From Cyprinodon diabolis (Eukaryota > Chordata > Actinopteri > Cyprinodontiformes > Cyprinodontidae): a stretch of 64,000 nucleotides of DNA. Made by a program: the position numbers and the translations under genes. Under the pieces are notes generated by a model. That model was not told the origin of the DNA. It was given only the letters and a program-made list of their open reading frames with translations, and ran no database searches. Shown one piece after another: positions 61,001 through 64,000 of the stretch (position 1 is the first letter of the stretch; each line of letters opens with the position of its first letter). The stretch is from NCBI GenBank assembly GCA_030533445.1, contig CM060062.1:6738456-6802455 (forward strand), given 5' to 3'.

Positions 61001-63918
61001 CAGCGGACCTTTTCCCCCAGGGACCGGGCCTACGTGGCCTCTCTTCTGACTGTGGCCCTGCACGGAAAACTGGAGTACTTTACAGACATCCTTAAAACGT
61101 TACTGAATGACCTGGTGGAACAATATGTGGCCAAAAATCCCAAACTCATGCTGAGAAGGTGAGAACTCTTTTCCCAAAAAATGAGCAAGAAACCTTTGTT
61201 ATCCACCTGCTTGAGGTTTCTTTGTTCTCCAGAACGGAATCAGTTGTGGAGAAACTGCTGACAAACTGGATGTCCATTTGTCTCTACACCTTCCTGAGGG
61301 TATGTACTGCTGGATTTTAAACTTAACCACCGGCTGGGGACTCAATAATTTCAAAGTCTTTCAGTATGGCAGTGAAGAATGTTTAAATTACTGTACAGAG
61401 TAATCAGATGTATGATAATTCATGATGAAAAAAGCTTAAATTGTGGAAGCATTATCATTATCAGCGGTCATGTTTGCAGTCCAAATATTTTCAGGAAGTT
61501 CCGAAATCAAAGCTCCAGGTGTGGAGTTTGTTTAGAGAGCGGCAGGTGGGTGGTTGGAGATTTTTTGGCCTGGTAAAAAAGGGCAAGAAAGGGCTGCAAC
61601 TAAAAATAGAATGAAATCCAGCAGTGGGTTTAAGGACAGACAACTGAGTATCGGTGCTTTGTTTAGGATATATTGTAGTAATAGTCTATAAAGGAAAAGG
61701 TAAATTTTTAGGTATGAAGCTTTCAGATTGCTTGTAATCCAGGAGAGTAGAGATGTTCTCAGTTGTGTCTGTGATCATGATTAAAAACTGGAGAACATTT
61801 TACAAAAACTAATACTGCAACTAACTGGTTCAAAGATCAGAAGGATTTGATTTTAGATCGGTTTGCTGTAAACCTCCAAGATGGTAAACCAGACAAGAGT
61901 TTATGGCTTCAAATGAAAGAATAATGTGAAGCACTAAGAATTAGTGACCAGCCTGTATAAGAAAAATCCCGAAGTTATGATTCTGTCATTATTATTGAAT
62001 ATATGACTAATATGAATGAATTACTCTGACCTTGAAATTGATAAAAGGTCCAGTTGCTTTGCATGGTATCATAGGTTCGTGGAAAAAATGAAATCTAAAA
62101 ATGTTGAAGCTATGTTAGTATTTTCTCAATGCTCAATATTGTGACCGGACAGCCCCCAAAAAAACCCAACAAGACTGACACCAGACAAAAACTATAAAAT
62201 GTATTCTTATACCACTTCTTTATATAATAAATTATATGATAGAGTGCTTTTCAGCTTCATAAATTAAAGTTCTGTGACACAGATACAGATAAACATCACA
62301 GGGCTGTTATATTTTTTCTGTCACAGAATGTCTAGTTGGTGAAATTTAAATATACCTGTTTTCTTTGCTCTTGTTCAAAGCCTCTTACATTACTCCTGTA
62401 AAGACTCCAACACTATGAACGTTTAATGGGAGAAGTTTAGTCCTATTTGCTCCTCAAGGTGAAACTAGTGGTATCAAAGACAGAAATCATGATTCAACAC
62501 AATTTCCATTAGTGAATCAAACATTTCAACAAGTAGGAGACTAAGGAACAGTTCTGATACTCTGTGTTGGCCTCTCTAGATTGGGTGTGAATGTTGTTTC
62601 ATATGCTTTACTTATGTTATTATTATTTTATGTTTTGTACATGTTTCTTAATAATTTTAGTAAAAAGTGGACTTTTGTTTTCTGCTCTTTTGCCTCAATC
62701 CCTCACAGTTAACATAACAACAACATAACATAGTCTCACGCTGCAAAATCTGAATCTAAAAATAAGAGAAAGAAAATCCTAAAATAACATTTTTGCTCTT
62801 AATTTGGACAGGTAAATGGGATTGTCTTCCAAAGGAAGGATTTTATTTTCCTTTAAAATAACATAATTAGATTATTATGTACTACGATGGACTGGCGACC
62901 TGTCCAGGGTGTACCCCGCCTCTCGCCTGTAGACAGCTGGAGATAGGCACCAGCACTCCTCGCGACCCCACTCGGGATAAATCGTATCAGATAATGGATG
63001 GATGGATAGACTATTATGTAACTATAATATGATTGTGGAAGAAAATTTTACTTAGTTGTATGTAAAGATTTGTGGTGAAGGAATAAACTCATAGATTGTT
63101 TCTGTTTATTCAGACCTACATTTTAAGTCACATGTTTTTGGGCATTGGAGAAAATAAAAACACAGTGATATTTCAGCTTCCTGAAGAATTTTCTTGTTTG
63201 ATGGTGAGATTTTTGAAATCCTATAATATCTAGATACCAGTCCTTGTTCAACCTTAGAGAATAGGGTCCAGCCTCTGCCAGAGCCAACCCACTAATCTGT
63301 ATAGTCAGGGTCATCCTTTAAGACGGAGGTCTGTTTTCTGACAAGTAAATCCTATTGTTTTCTTATAGTTATATCATTTTTTAATGCGGCATTATCTTCT
63401 CTTAAACGTGGGATAAGGCTGTTAATCAGATCGCCCGCATTGAAATTACAATATGTCAGATCTAGTCATGAAGAAAAGCCAGTCAGAGCTGGCTGTCTAA
63501 ACAGAGAACACTTGGTGTTGGAAGAAGTCCTAAATCAGGCATCCCCAAACTCGGTCCTCGAGGGCCGCTGTCCTGCAGGTTTTAGATGTTTCTCTGCTCC
63601 AGCACAGCTGATTTTATTTGATAGTTGATTAACAGGCTTTTGCTCTACTGCAATCATCATAATCAGCTGTGCTAAAGCAGGGAAACCTCTAAAACCTGCA
63701 GGACAGCGGCCCTCGAGGACCGAGTTTGGGGATGCCTGTCCTAAATTAATAAATCCTTTCTACTTGGCCAGGAATCAGCAGGGGAGTCGTTCTACATGCT
63801 GTTCAGAGCAATAAAACACCAGGTGGACAAGGGACCTGTGGACGCTGTGACCGGAAAAGCCAAGTATACTCTCAATGATAACCGGCTGCTGCGAGAGGAC
63901 GTGGAATACCGCGCCCTG
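22256..63918 (+). CDS. plxnb1: Plexin-B1, semaphorin receptor (27 coding exons, 3' end outside window)
   Basis: Plexin-B1 is a single-pass plasma-membrane receptor for class 4 semaphorins; its cytoplasmic part is a GAP for Ras-family GTPases and binds Rho-family GTPases. Exons, phase-checked by eye: 22256-23116, 23233-23472, 25833-26015, 36421-36549, 38620-38720, 38806-38938, 39107-39263, 41413-41521, 42480-42588, 42877-43641, 46660-46758, 46939-47061, 48610-48703, 48837-49006, 51788-51939, 52034-52139, 54235-54371, 54486-54659, 54763-54997, 55084-55326, 56526-56702, 60262-60410, 60491-60591, 60668-60885, 60980-61158, 61233-61299, 63772-63918. They sum to 5358 nt, 1786 codons, no stop. Order: signal peptide 1-25, sema about 30-475, PSI1 480-531, PSI2 627-664, Ser/Thr linker 675-929, PSI3 1040-1085, IPT domains 1088-1499, TM 1528-1548, GAP from 1583. 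The long linker between PSI2 and PSI3, and residues such as [15 protein letters not shown] and [19 protein letters not shown], favour B1 over B2/B3 from family knowledge. Paralogue a or b is undecided. Confidence 0.95.
23233..23472 (+). CDS. plxnb1: plxnb1 coding exon 2: sema domain
   Basis: Codons 288-367, phase 0 at both ends. Acceptor GCAACAG|GTG, donor CTG|GTAAGA. It encodes [15 protein letters not shown] and [18 protein letters not shown], sema strands conserved in B plexins. Intron 1 is only 116 bp. Confidence 0.93.
23734..24271 (-). mobile_element. Solo long terminal repeat of an LTR retroelement, intron 2
   Basis: It begins TGTCAGGTC and ends TTCTAACA, with a perfect 5-bp duplication GAAAG on both sides (23729-23733 and 24272-24276). 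It is 538 bp without coding capacity. AATAAA-type signals fit a minus-strand LTR (CTTCAATAAATAGC near 23890-23903). This pattern is what recombination between two LTRs leaves. The retroelement class (retrovirus-like or other) is not assigned. Confidence 0.75.
24600..24970. promoter_or_regulatory. Candidate non-coding element, intron 2
   Basis: Non-repetitive, moderate GC, with ACAGCTGCAGCTGTCC (two CAGCTG E-boxes) and CCATTTAATGGGATTG. It lies soon after exon 2. Weak evidence only. Confidence 0.15.
25833..26015 (+). CDS. plxnb1: plxnb1 coding exon 3: sema domain
   Basis: Codons 368-428, phase 0 at both ends. Acceptor after CTTTTTTTCAG, donor AAG|GTATAG. It contains [15 protein letters not shown], near identical to mammalian plexin-B1, then [12 protein letters not shown]. 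Confidence 0.93.
28178..28350 (+). mobile_element. tRNA-derived SINE, intron 3
   Basis: Shows a Pol III A box (GTAGTGGTTAGTGAGC) and B box (GGTTCGAATCTG) about 45 bp apart, a pyrimidine-rich body (CTCTCCCCCTCTCTCACCCC) and a terminal A-run. Typical teleost SINE layout. Confidence 0.8.
29129..29153. repeat. (ATTC)n short tandem repeat
   Basis: Six consecutive ATTC units inside intron 3. Confidence 0.8.
30735..31075 (-). repeat. Degraded DNA-transposon-like remnant, intron 3
   Basis: GCTACCACCACCATGTTTCC and GTTGGTTTCATCTGATCATA resemble the antisense of a widespread fish Tc1-like transposase gene. A T-run at about 30920 and many breaks; low confidence. Confidence 0.35.
33643..33956 (+). mobile_element. 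Two tandem tRNA-derived SINE segments
   Basis: The first (33643-33735) has a tRNA-like CTTGCTCAAGTGGTAAG and GTGTTGATCCCTAGGCAAGA. The second (33748-33956) has GGCGGCCTAGTGGTTAGG, TTTCGAGCCCC and the fish tail AAACTGCTCCCTGG...GATGGGTTAAATGCA. Both are degenerate. Confidence 0.55.
33957..34021. repeat. (AT)n microsatellite
   Basis: About 65 bp of alternating AT with one interruption, directly following the second SINE tail, where such repeats often arise. Confidence 0.95.
35277..35802. mobile_element. Non-autonomous hAT-type element, intron 3 (same family as 52526-53118)
   Basis: It starts CAGTAGCGGATCTAGACC and shares long blocks with 52526-53118, such as CCAGGGGGCCAGGAGGGG and CATATCATCATTA, in the same orientation. 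Flanking 8-mers GGGAGGAA and GTGAGGAA differ at one base, so this insertion is probably older. Confidence 0.8.
36421..36549 (+). CDS. plxnb1: plxnb1 coding exon 4: end of sema domain
   Basis: Codons 429-471, phase 0 at both ends. Acceptor TGTTTACAG|GTTTAT, donor ACA|GTAAGT. The final sema strands read [15 protein letters not shown] and [17 protein letters not shown]. It follows the largest intron in the window (intron 3, 10.4 kb). Confidence 0.9.
38620..38720 (+). CDS. plxnb1: plxnb1 coding exon 5: PSI domain 1, first half
   Basis: Codons 472-504 plus 2 nt. Acceptor CATTTTCAG|GTAGAG, donor CG|GTGGGT. It encodes the PSI signature [15 protein letters not shown] with cysteines at 480, 486, 489, 497 and 500. 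Confidence 0.93.
38806..38938 (+). CDS. plxnb1: plxnb1 coding exon 6: PSI domain 1, second half
   Basis: Completes codon 505 (Arg) and ends in phase 0 at codon 549. PSI cysteines at 506, 512 and 531; [13 protein letters not shown] matches the plexin-B PSI1 tail. The donor is GAT|GTAATA. Intron 5 is only 85 bp. Confidence 0.9.
39107..39263 (+). CDS. plxnb1: plxnb1 coding exon 7: extracellular segment after PSI1
   Basis: Codons 550-601 plus 1 nt. Acceptor TTCCCACTCAG|ATTGCT, donor ACG|GTTAGT. It encodes [20 protein letters not shown], equivalent to the mammalian B1 segment ending in a Cys-rich strand before PSI2. Confidence 0.88.
39387..40199 (-). mobile_element. Non-autonomous hAT element with BED-finger remnant, intron 7
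   Basis: The ends TAGGGGTGAAACAGTTCAC and the complement of ACCGTTCCATCCCTA form an imperfect inverted repeat rich in CGGTTCGGTT/AACCGAACC motifs. On the minus strand near 39770-39920 a frame reads [20 protein letters not shown] and [14 protein letters not shown], a BED zinc finger, then breaks down. No matching 8-bp flanks were found. Confidence 0.72.
41413..41521 (+). CDS. plxnb1: plxnb1 coding exon 8: strand segment and start of PSI2
   Basis: Completes codon 602 and runs to 637 plus 2 nt. Acceptor ATTGCAATGCAG|AG, donor [23 protein letters not shown] and [14 protein letters not shown] lead to the first PSI2 cysteine at 627. N-glycosylation sequons NVT and NCS are visible. Confidence 0.88.
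42480..42588 (+). CDS. plxnb1: plxnb1 coding exon 9: PSI domain 2
   Basis: Completes codon 638 and ends in phase 0 at 674. Acceptor CCCTGCCAG|ATG, donor CAC|GTAAGT. The core [20 protein letters not shown] is almost identical to mammalian plexin-B1 PSI2. Confidence 0.93.
42877..43641 (+). CDS. plxnb1: plxnb1 coding exon 10: mucin-like Ser/Thr/Pro linker
   Basis: Codons 675-929, phase 0 at both ends, donor TTG|GTGAGT. It is 255 residues of Thr/Ser/Pro-rich, low-complexity sequence, for example [20 protein letters not shown], grading into a more acidic C-terminal part. It is expected to be heavily O-glycosylated and extended; NAT and NLT N-glycosylation sequons are present. It sits between PSI2 and PSI3, where plexin-B1 is known to have an enlarged, poorly conserved linker. 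The acceptor I chose (CATCAAG|TTC at 42876) has a modest pyrimidine tract; the frame stays open further upstream, so the 5' edge is the least certain in the gene. Confidence 0.85.
43642..46659 (+). other. plxnb1: plxnb1 intron 10
   Basis: GTGAGT to GAGCAG, 3018 bp, containing the THAP repeat copy 2. The remainder shows no coding exon. Confidence 0.7.
44585..45235 (+). mobile_element. THAP-encoding repeat, copy 2, in plxnb1 intron 10
   Basis: Inverted relative of the 997-1645 repeat. The + strand shows [16 protein letters not shown] near 44850, with the Cys of the start changed to Tyr, then [20 protein letters not shown] and [14 protein letters not shown] near 44955-45055. Stops and frame breaks show decay. 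Both copies keep ACCGCACCGTGACG-type sequence and GCAGTAGCG(C/T)TCTTT near the ends. Confidence 0.65.
46660..46758 (+). CDS. plxnb1: plxnb1 coding exon 11: linker end and IPT-like strand
   Basis: Codons 930-962, phase 0 at both ends. It encodes [20 protein letters not shown] and [10 protein letters not shown], matching the mammalian CPCVE...LLGRNLHLFQ segment. The acceptor TGTGAGCAG|GAA has almost no polypyrimidine tract, so this exon may be weakly or alternatively spliced. Donor CAG|GTAAAA. Confidence 0.87.
46939..47061 (+). CDS. plxnb1: plxnb1 coding exon 12: extracellular IPT-like segment
   Basis: Codons 963-1003, phase 0 at both ends. Acceptor TTGTGTTTCAG|GAT, donor CAG|GTCAGT. It encodes [19 protein letters not shown] and ITCQPHQ, the segment between the linker and PSI3. 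Confidence 0.9.
48610..48703 (+). CDS. plxnb1: plxnb1 coding exon 13: segment before PSI3
   Basis: Codons 1004-1034 plus 1 nt. Acceptor TATGTTGCAG|TAC, donor CAGG|GTGAGT. It encodes [18 protein letters not shown], aligning with mammalian RRAGRLRVDSAEGLH. Confidence 0.9.
48837..49006 (+). CDS. plxnb1: plxnb1 coding exon 14: PSI domain 3
   Basis: Completes codon 1035 and ends in phase 0 at 1091. Acceptor TTTTGTCTCAG|TG, donor TTT|GTAAGA. The core [20 protein letters not shown] continues into VWC, followed by CPAPVIHF, the lead-in to the first IPT domain. Confidence 0.94.
49007..51787 (+). other. plxnb1: plxnb1 intron 14
   Basis: GTAAGA to TTTTCAG, 2781 bp, containing the teleost repeat at 50025-50420 and otherwise unremarkable sequence. 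Confidence 0.7.
50025..50420. repeat. Interspersed teleost repeat, intron 14
   Basis: Contains TTTATGTATATAGTACTATT, GGCACTTTACAGAGACAATT, GCATGCTTGTAGCGACAGTG, AACCTCCAGCAGAATGAGGC and CCGACTGGGG, the order seen in a frequent fish repeat. Not coding, although a spurious 121-codon frame crosses it. Confidence 0.5.
51788..51939 (+). CDS. plxnb1: plxnb1 coding exon 15: IPT/TIG domain 1
   Basis: Codons 1092-1141 plus 2 nt. Acceptor TGTGTTTTCAG|TTG. It encodes [20 protein letters not shown], the classical IPT start, then [10 protein letters not shown] and YEVSS. The donor is AG|GCAAGC, a GC donor; phase 2 is required for the next exon and no GT site nearby gives it. Confidence 0.9.
51940..52033 (+). 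promoter_or_regulatory. plxnb1: Non-canonical GC-AG intron of plxnb1 (intron 15)
   Basis: The 94-bp intron begins GCAAGC after exon base AG and ends GTTGTAG. Only this donor gives phase 2, needed to join YEVSS to IVCETASSG without a stop. GC-AG introns are a known minor class with consensus AG|GCAAGT, which this matches except for the last base. Confidence 0.85.
52034..52139 (+). CDS. plxnb1: plxnb1 coding exon 16: IPT domain 1, second half
   Basis: Completes codon 1142 (AG|G, Arg) and ends in phase 0 at 1177. Acceptor GTGTTGTAG|GAT, donor CAG|GTCAGT. It encodes [20 protein letters not shown], aligning with mammalian LVCITGASGEEVAGATAVEV. Confidence 0.9.
52526..53118. mobile_element. Non-autonomous hAT-type element, intron 16
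   Basis: The ends CAGTGGCGGTTCTAGACC and the complement of GGTTCTAGACAGGGGCC are flanked by a perfect 8-bp duplication ATTGTGCC (52518-52525, 53119-53126). It is related over most of its length to 35277-35802. No coding potential. Confidence 0.85.
53850..54110. promoter_or_regulatory. Candidate conserved non-coding element, intron 16
   Basis: A repeat-free block with dense AATTAG/TAATTA motifs (GTCCAATTAG, CTTAATTAGTGCCTG, GCCTAATTAATACATTAAA) and CACGTG-like ACGTGTTT. Its texture suggests an enhancer. Comparison with other fish is needed to support it. Confidence 0.2.
54235..54371 (+). CDS. plxnb1: plxnb1 coding exon 17: IPT domain 2
   Basis: Codons 1178-1222 plus 2 nt. Acceptor CCCTCCATGTCCAG|AAT, donor GT|GTAAGG. 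It encodes [20 protein letters not shown] and LTIRGRKL with IGGVPCTV. Confidence 0.93.
54486..54659 (+). CDS. plxnb1: plxnb1 coding exon 18: IPT domain 2 to 3
   Basis: Completes codon 1223 and runs to 1280 plus 2 nt. Acceptor TTATGTTCAG|GCT, donor AG|GTAATT. It encodes [20 protein letters not shown] and [17 protein letters not shown], matching the mammalian YTLDPNITSAGPTKSFL strand. Confidence 0.93.
54763..54997 (+). CDS. plxnb1: plxnb1 coding exon 19: IPT3 and multibasic convertase-site segment
   Basis: Completes codon 1281 (Ser) and ends in phase 0 at 1359. It starts [18 protein letters not shown] and continues into a strongly basic stretch at residues 1314-1342. That stretch contains RRRR (1314-1317), RKK (1320-1322) and RRWRR (1338-1342) immediately before IVPEANC. 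Mammalian plexin-B1 has a single RRRR before VVPETAC and is known to be cut there by furin-like convertases. The acceptor (GGCATTCAAG) and donor (CAA|GTCGGT) are both weak, but the joins are in phase. Confidence 0.9.
55084..55326 (+). CDS. plxnb1: plxnb1 coding exon 20: IPT domain 3
   Basis: Codons 1360-1440, phase 0 at both ends. Acceptor CTCTTCTTCAG|TAT, donor GAG|GTGAGC. It encodes [36 protein letters not shown] and [13 protein letters not shown], conserved in plexin-B1. Intron 19 is only 86 bp. Confidence 0.94.
55409..56434. mobile_element. Possible DNA transposon with imperfect inverted ends, intron 20
   Basis: The left end (CACAGGCGTAACTTTCTATA, then GGTGTGGACATGTCC) is mirrored by the right end (reverse complement CAAGGGTGTAACTTTGTAAT, then GGTGGGGACACG). 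No target duplication was identified. A C-run (about 56383-56396) lies near the right end. Confidence 0.45.
56526..56702 (+). CDS. plxnb1: plxnb1 coding exon 21: last IPT domain
   Basis: Codons 1441-1499, phase 0 at both ends. Acceptor TTGTCTTTTAG|GGA, donor ACT|GTGAGT. It encodes [20 protein letters not shown] and [15 protein letters not shown], closely matching mammalian [13 protein letters not shown]...CVVKTLTRHHLYCEP. Confidence 0.95.
56812..57130. repeat. Second copy of the 33145-34321 outer repeat, intron 21
   Basis: Shares GGAGGATTTTC, ATGCACATGCACA, CATTTCTCCTCATGCA, ACAAGCTT and GATGATCCACCCAGAAA in the same order and orientation as 33160-34290, without the inserted SINEs. Confidence 0.55.
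57490..57805. repeat. Interspersed teleost repeat (TATATAGCGCC family)
   Basis: Runs from GGTAAATGGTAAATGGCCTG through TATATAGCGCC and GGGCTTTACACTACA to GCCACTGTCGCCC. A very common fish sequence; I cannot say whether it is SINE- or DNA-transposon-derived. It lies just left of the hAT element at 57834. Confidence 0.5.
57834..59819 (-). mobile_element. hAT element with transposase C-terminal remnant, intron 21
   Basis: A perfect 8-bp duplication CCAGAGCA (57826-57833 and 59820-59827) flanks ends CAGGGGCGGATCTAG and its imperfect complement. On the minus strand near 59270-59400 one frame reads [20 protein letters not shown] followed by [13 protein letters not shown], which resembles the hAT C-terminal dimerisation domain. 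Repeated G-rich blocks (GGGGTGGCA) lie near both ends. The AT-rich MITE copy B is nested inside. Confidence 0.85.
58412..58930 (+). mobile_element. AT-rich MITE, copy B, long terminal inverted repeats
   Basis: The first about 95 bp (from TATGGAGGACCAACTCTGCC) are repeated almost perfectly as the reverse complement at the right end (GGCAGAGTTGGTCCTCCATA). Flanking 8-mers GAGCTGTA and CTGCTGTA agree at six positions, a possible target duplication. It is nested inside the hAT element 57834-59819. Confidence 0.8.
60262..60410 (+). CDS. plxnb1: plxnb1 coding exon 22: membrane-proximal strand and transmembrane helix
   Basis: Codons 1500-1548 plus 2 nt. Acceptor TTCACTTCCAG|GTG, donor AG|GTAAAC. 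The helix is residues 1528-1548 ([20 protein letters not shown]), with a small-residue GxGxG face at its start; plexin transmembrane helices are known to associate through such motifs. Confidence 0.94.
60491..60591 (+). CDS. plxnb1: plxnb1 coding exon 23: cytoplasmic juxtamembrane segment
   Basis: Completes codon 1549 and runs to 1582 plus 1 nt. Acceptor TTTCTATCAG|GAG, donor ACGG|GTAAGT. It encodes [20 protein letters not shown] then [13 protein letters not shown], the conserved juxtamembrane helix and stop-transfer charges. Confidence 0.95.
60668..60885 (+). CDS. plxnb1: plxnb1 coding exon 24: start of GAP domain (C1 half)
   Basis: Completes codon 1583 and ends in phase 0 at 1655. Acceptor CATTTTATAG|ACC, donor AAA|GTAAAA. 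It encodes [20 protein letters not shown] and [20 protein letters not shown], near identical to mammalian plexin-B1. Confidence 0.96.
60980..61158 (+). CDS. plxnb1: plxnb1 coding exon 25: GAP domain
   Basis: Codons 1656-1714 plus 2 nt. Acceptor TCCCTGCAG|TTT, donor AG|GTGAGA. It encodes [20 protein letters not shown] and [11 protein letters not shown]. Arg1714 is the first of the two catalytic arginines of the plexin GAP first half; the second, 1715, is split by intron 25. Confidence 0.96.
61233..61299 (+). CDS. plxnb1: plxnb1 coding exon 26: GAP domain
   Basis: Completes codon 1715 (AG|A, Arg) and ends in phase 0 at 1737. Acceptor TTTGTTCTCCAG|AAC, donor AGG|GTATGT. It encodes [20 protein letters not shown], a near-invariant plexin helix. 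Confidence 0.95.
62886..63008. mobile_element. LINE/SINE 3' tail ending in ATGG repeats, intron 26
   Basis: GATGGACTGGCGACCTGTCC, CGCCTCTCGCCTGTAGACAG and AGCTGGAGATAGGCACCAGC followed by (ATGG)n is the shared 3' tail of a non-LTR retrotransposon family abundant in fish. Confidence 0.65.
63536..63738. mobile_element. hAT-type hairpin MITE next to plxnb1 exon 27
   Basis: A 203-bp palindromic element: arms of about 78 bp starting CAGGCATCCCCAAACTCGGT, complementary with about four mismatches, around a short loop. A perfect 8-bp duplication TCCTAAAT flanks it (63528-63535, 63739-63746). The family is abundant in fish genomes. Its right duplication ends 25 bp before the first base of exon 27. 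Confidence 0.92.
63772..63918 (+). CDS. plxnb1: plxnb1 coding exon 27: GAP/RBD junction, last exon in window
   Basis: Codons 1738-1786, phase 0 at both ends. Acceptor TACTTGGCCAG|GAA, donor CTG|GTGAGG. It encodes [20 protein letters not shown] and [19 protein letters not shown], just before the Rho-binding domain. A hAT-type hairpin MITE ends about 25 bp upstream of this exon. Confidence 0.95.
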
Positions 63919-64000
63919 GTGAGGATTAATCCACCTTGTTTCTAAGAGATTTTCATTAAAGTTTCTATCAGAAATATCAGTTTTGTCAGTGTTTTAACAG

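Larger units (their letters stand above)
61300..63771 (+). other. plxnb1: plxnb1 intron 26
   Basis: GTATGT to GGCCAG, 2472 bp. Contains the LINE/SINE tail (62886-63008) and the hairpin MITE (63536-63738); the rest is AT-rich with no exon-like frame. Confidence 0.75.

Overview
The window looks like teleost fish nuclear DNA. It is AT-rich, has a vertebrate-style multi-exon gene with GT-AG introns of 74 bp to 10 kb, and is crowded with DNA-transposon families typical of ray-finned fish (hAT, PIF/Harbinger, pogo-like), tRNA-derived SINEs and LINE tails. Species cannot be named from the sequence alone.

The only host protein-coding gene I can support is a plexin-B gene on the + strand. It is best assigned to plxnb1; the a or b paralogue is not resolved. 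I placed 27 coding exons from 22256 to 63918. All phases join, giving 1786 codons without a stop: signal peptide, sema domain, PSI1, PSI2, a 255-residue Ser/Thr/Pro-rich linker in one exon, PSI3, the IPT/TIG domains with a multibasic convertase-like segment, one transmembrane helix, the juxtamembrane segment and the first part of the split Ras-family GAP domain. The Rho-binding domain, the second GAP half and the C-terminus lie beyond the right edge. The first coding exon is preceded by a splice acceptor, so at least one 5' non-coding exon should lie in 1-22245 or further left; I could not place it.

Region 1-22245 has no recognisable host gene. It holds a THAP-encoding repeat (997-1645), a LINE 3' fragment (2745-3175), a TIR-flanked MITE (7519-8110), a 1.8 kb pogo-like element (10173-11962), a hAT element with a perfect 8-bp target duplication (12619-13409), and a 2.87 kb PIF/Harbinger transposon (14012-16877). 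The Harbinger copy has both convergent genes open, but the first catalytic Asp of its nuclease appears replaced by Asn. An AT-rich MITE with an (AT)n tract follows.

The plxnb1 introns carry many insertions: a solo LTR (intron 2); a SINE, a nested repeat cluster and a hAT MITE (intron 3); a BED-finger hAT remnant (intron 7); a second, inverted THAP repeat (intron 10); further hAT elements with exact 8-bp duplications (introns 16, 21 and 26). The last is a hairpin MITE ending only about 25 bp before exon 27. One intron (51940-52033) uses a GC donor. I found no clearly novel system; the best leads are the multibasic expansion, the GC-AG intron, the near-splice-site MITE, the Harbinger D-to-N copy and the paired THAP repeats.
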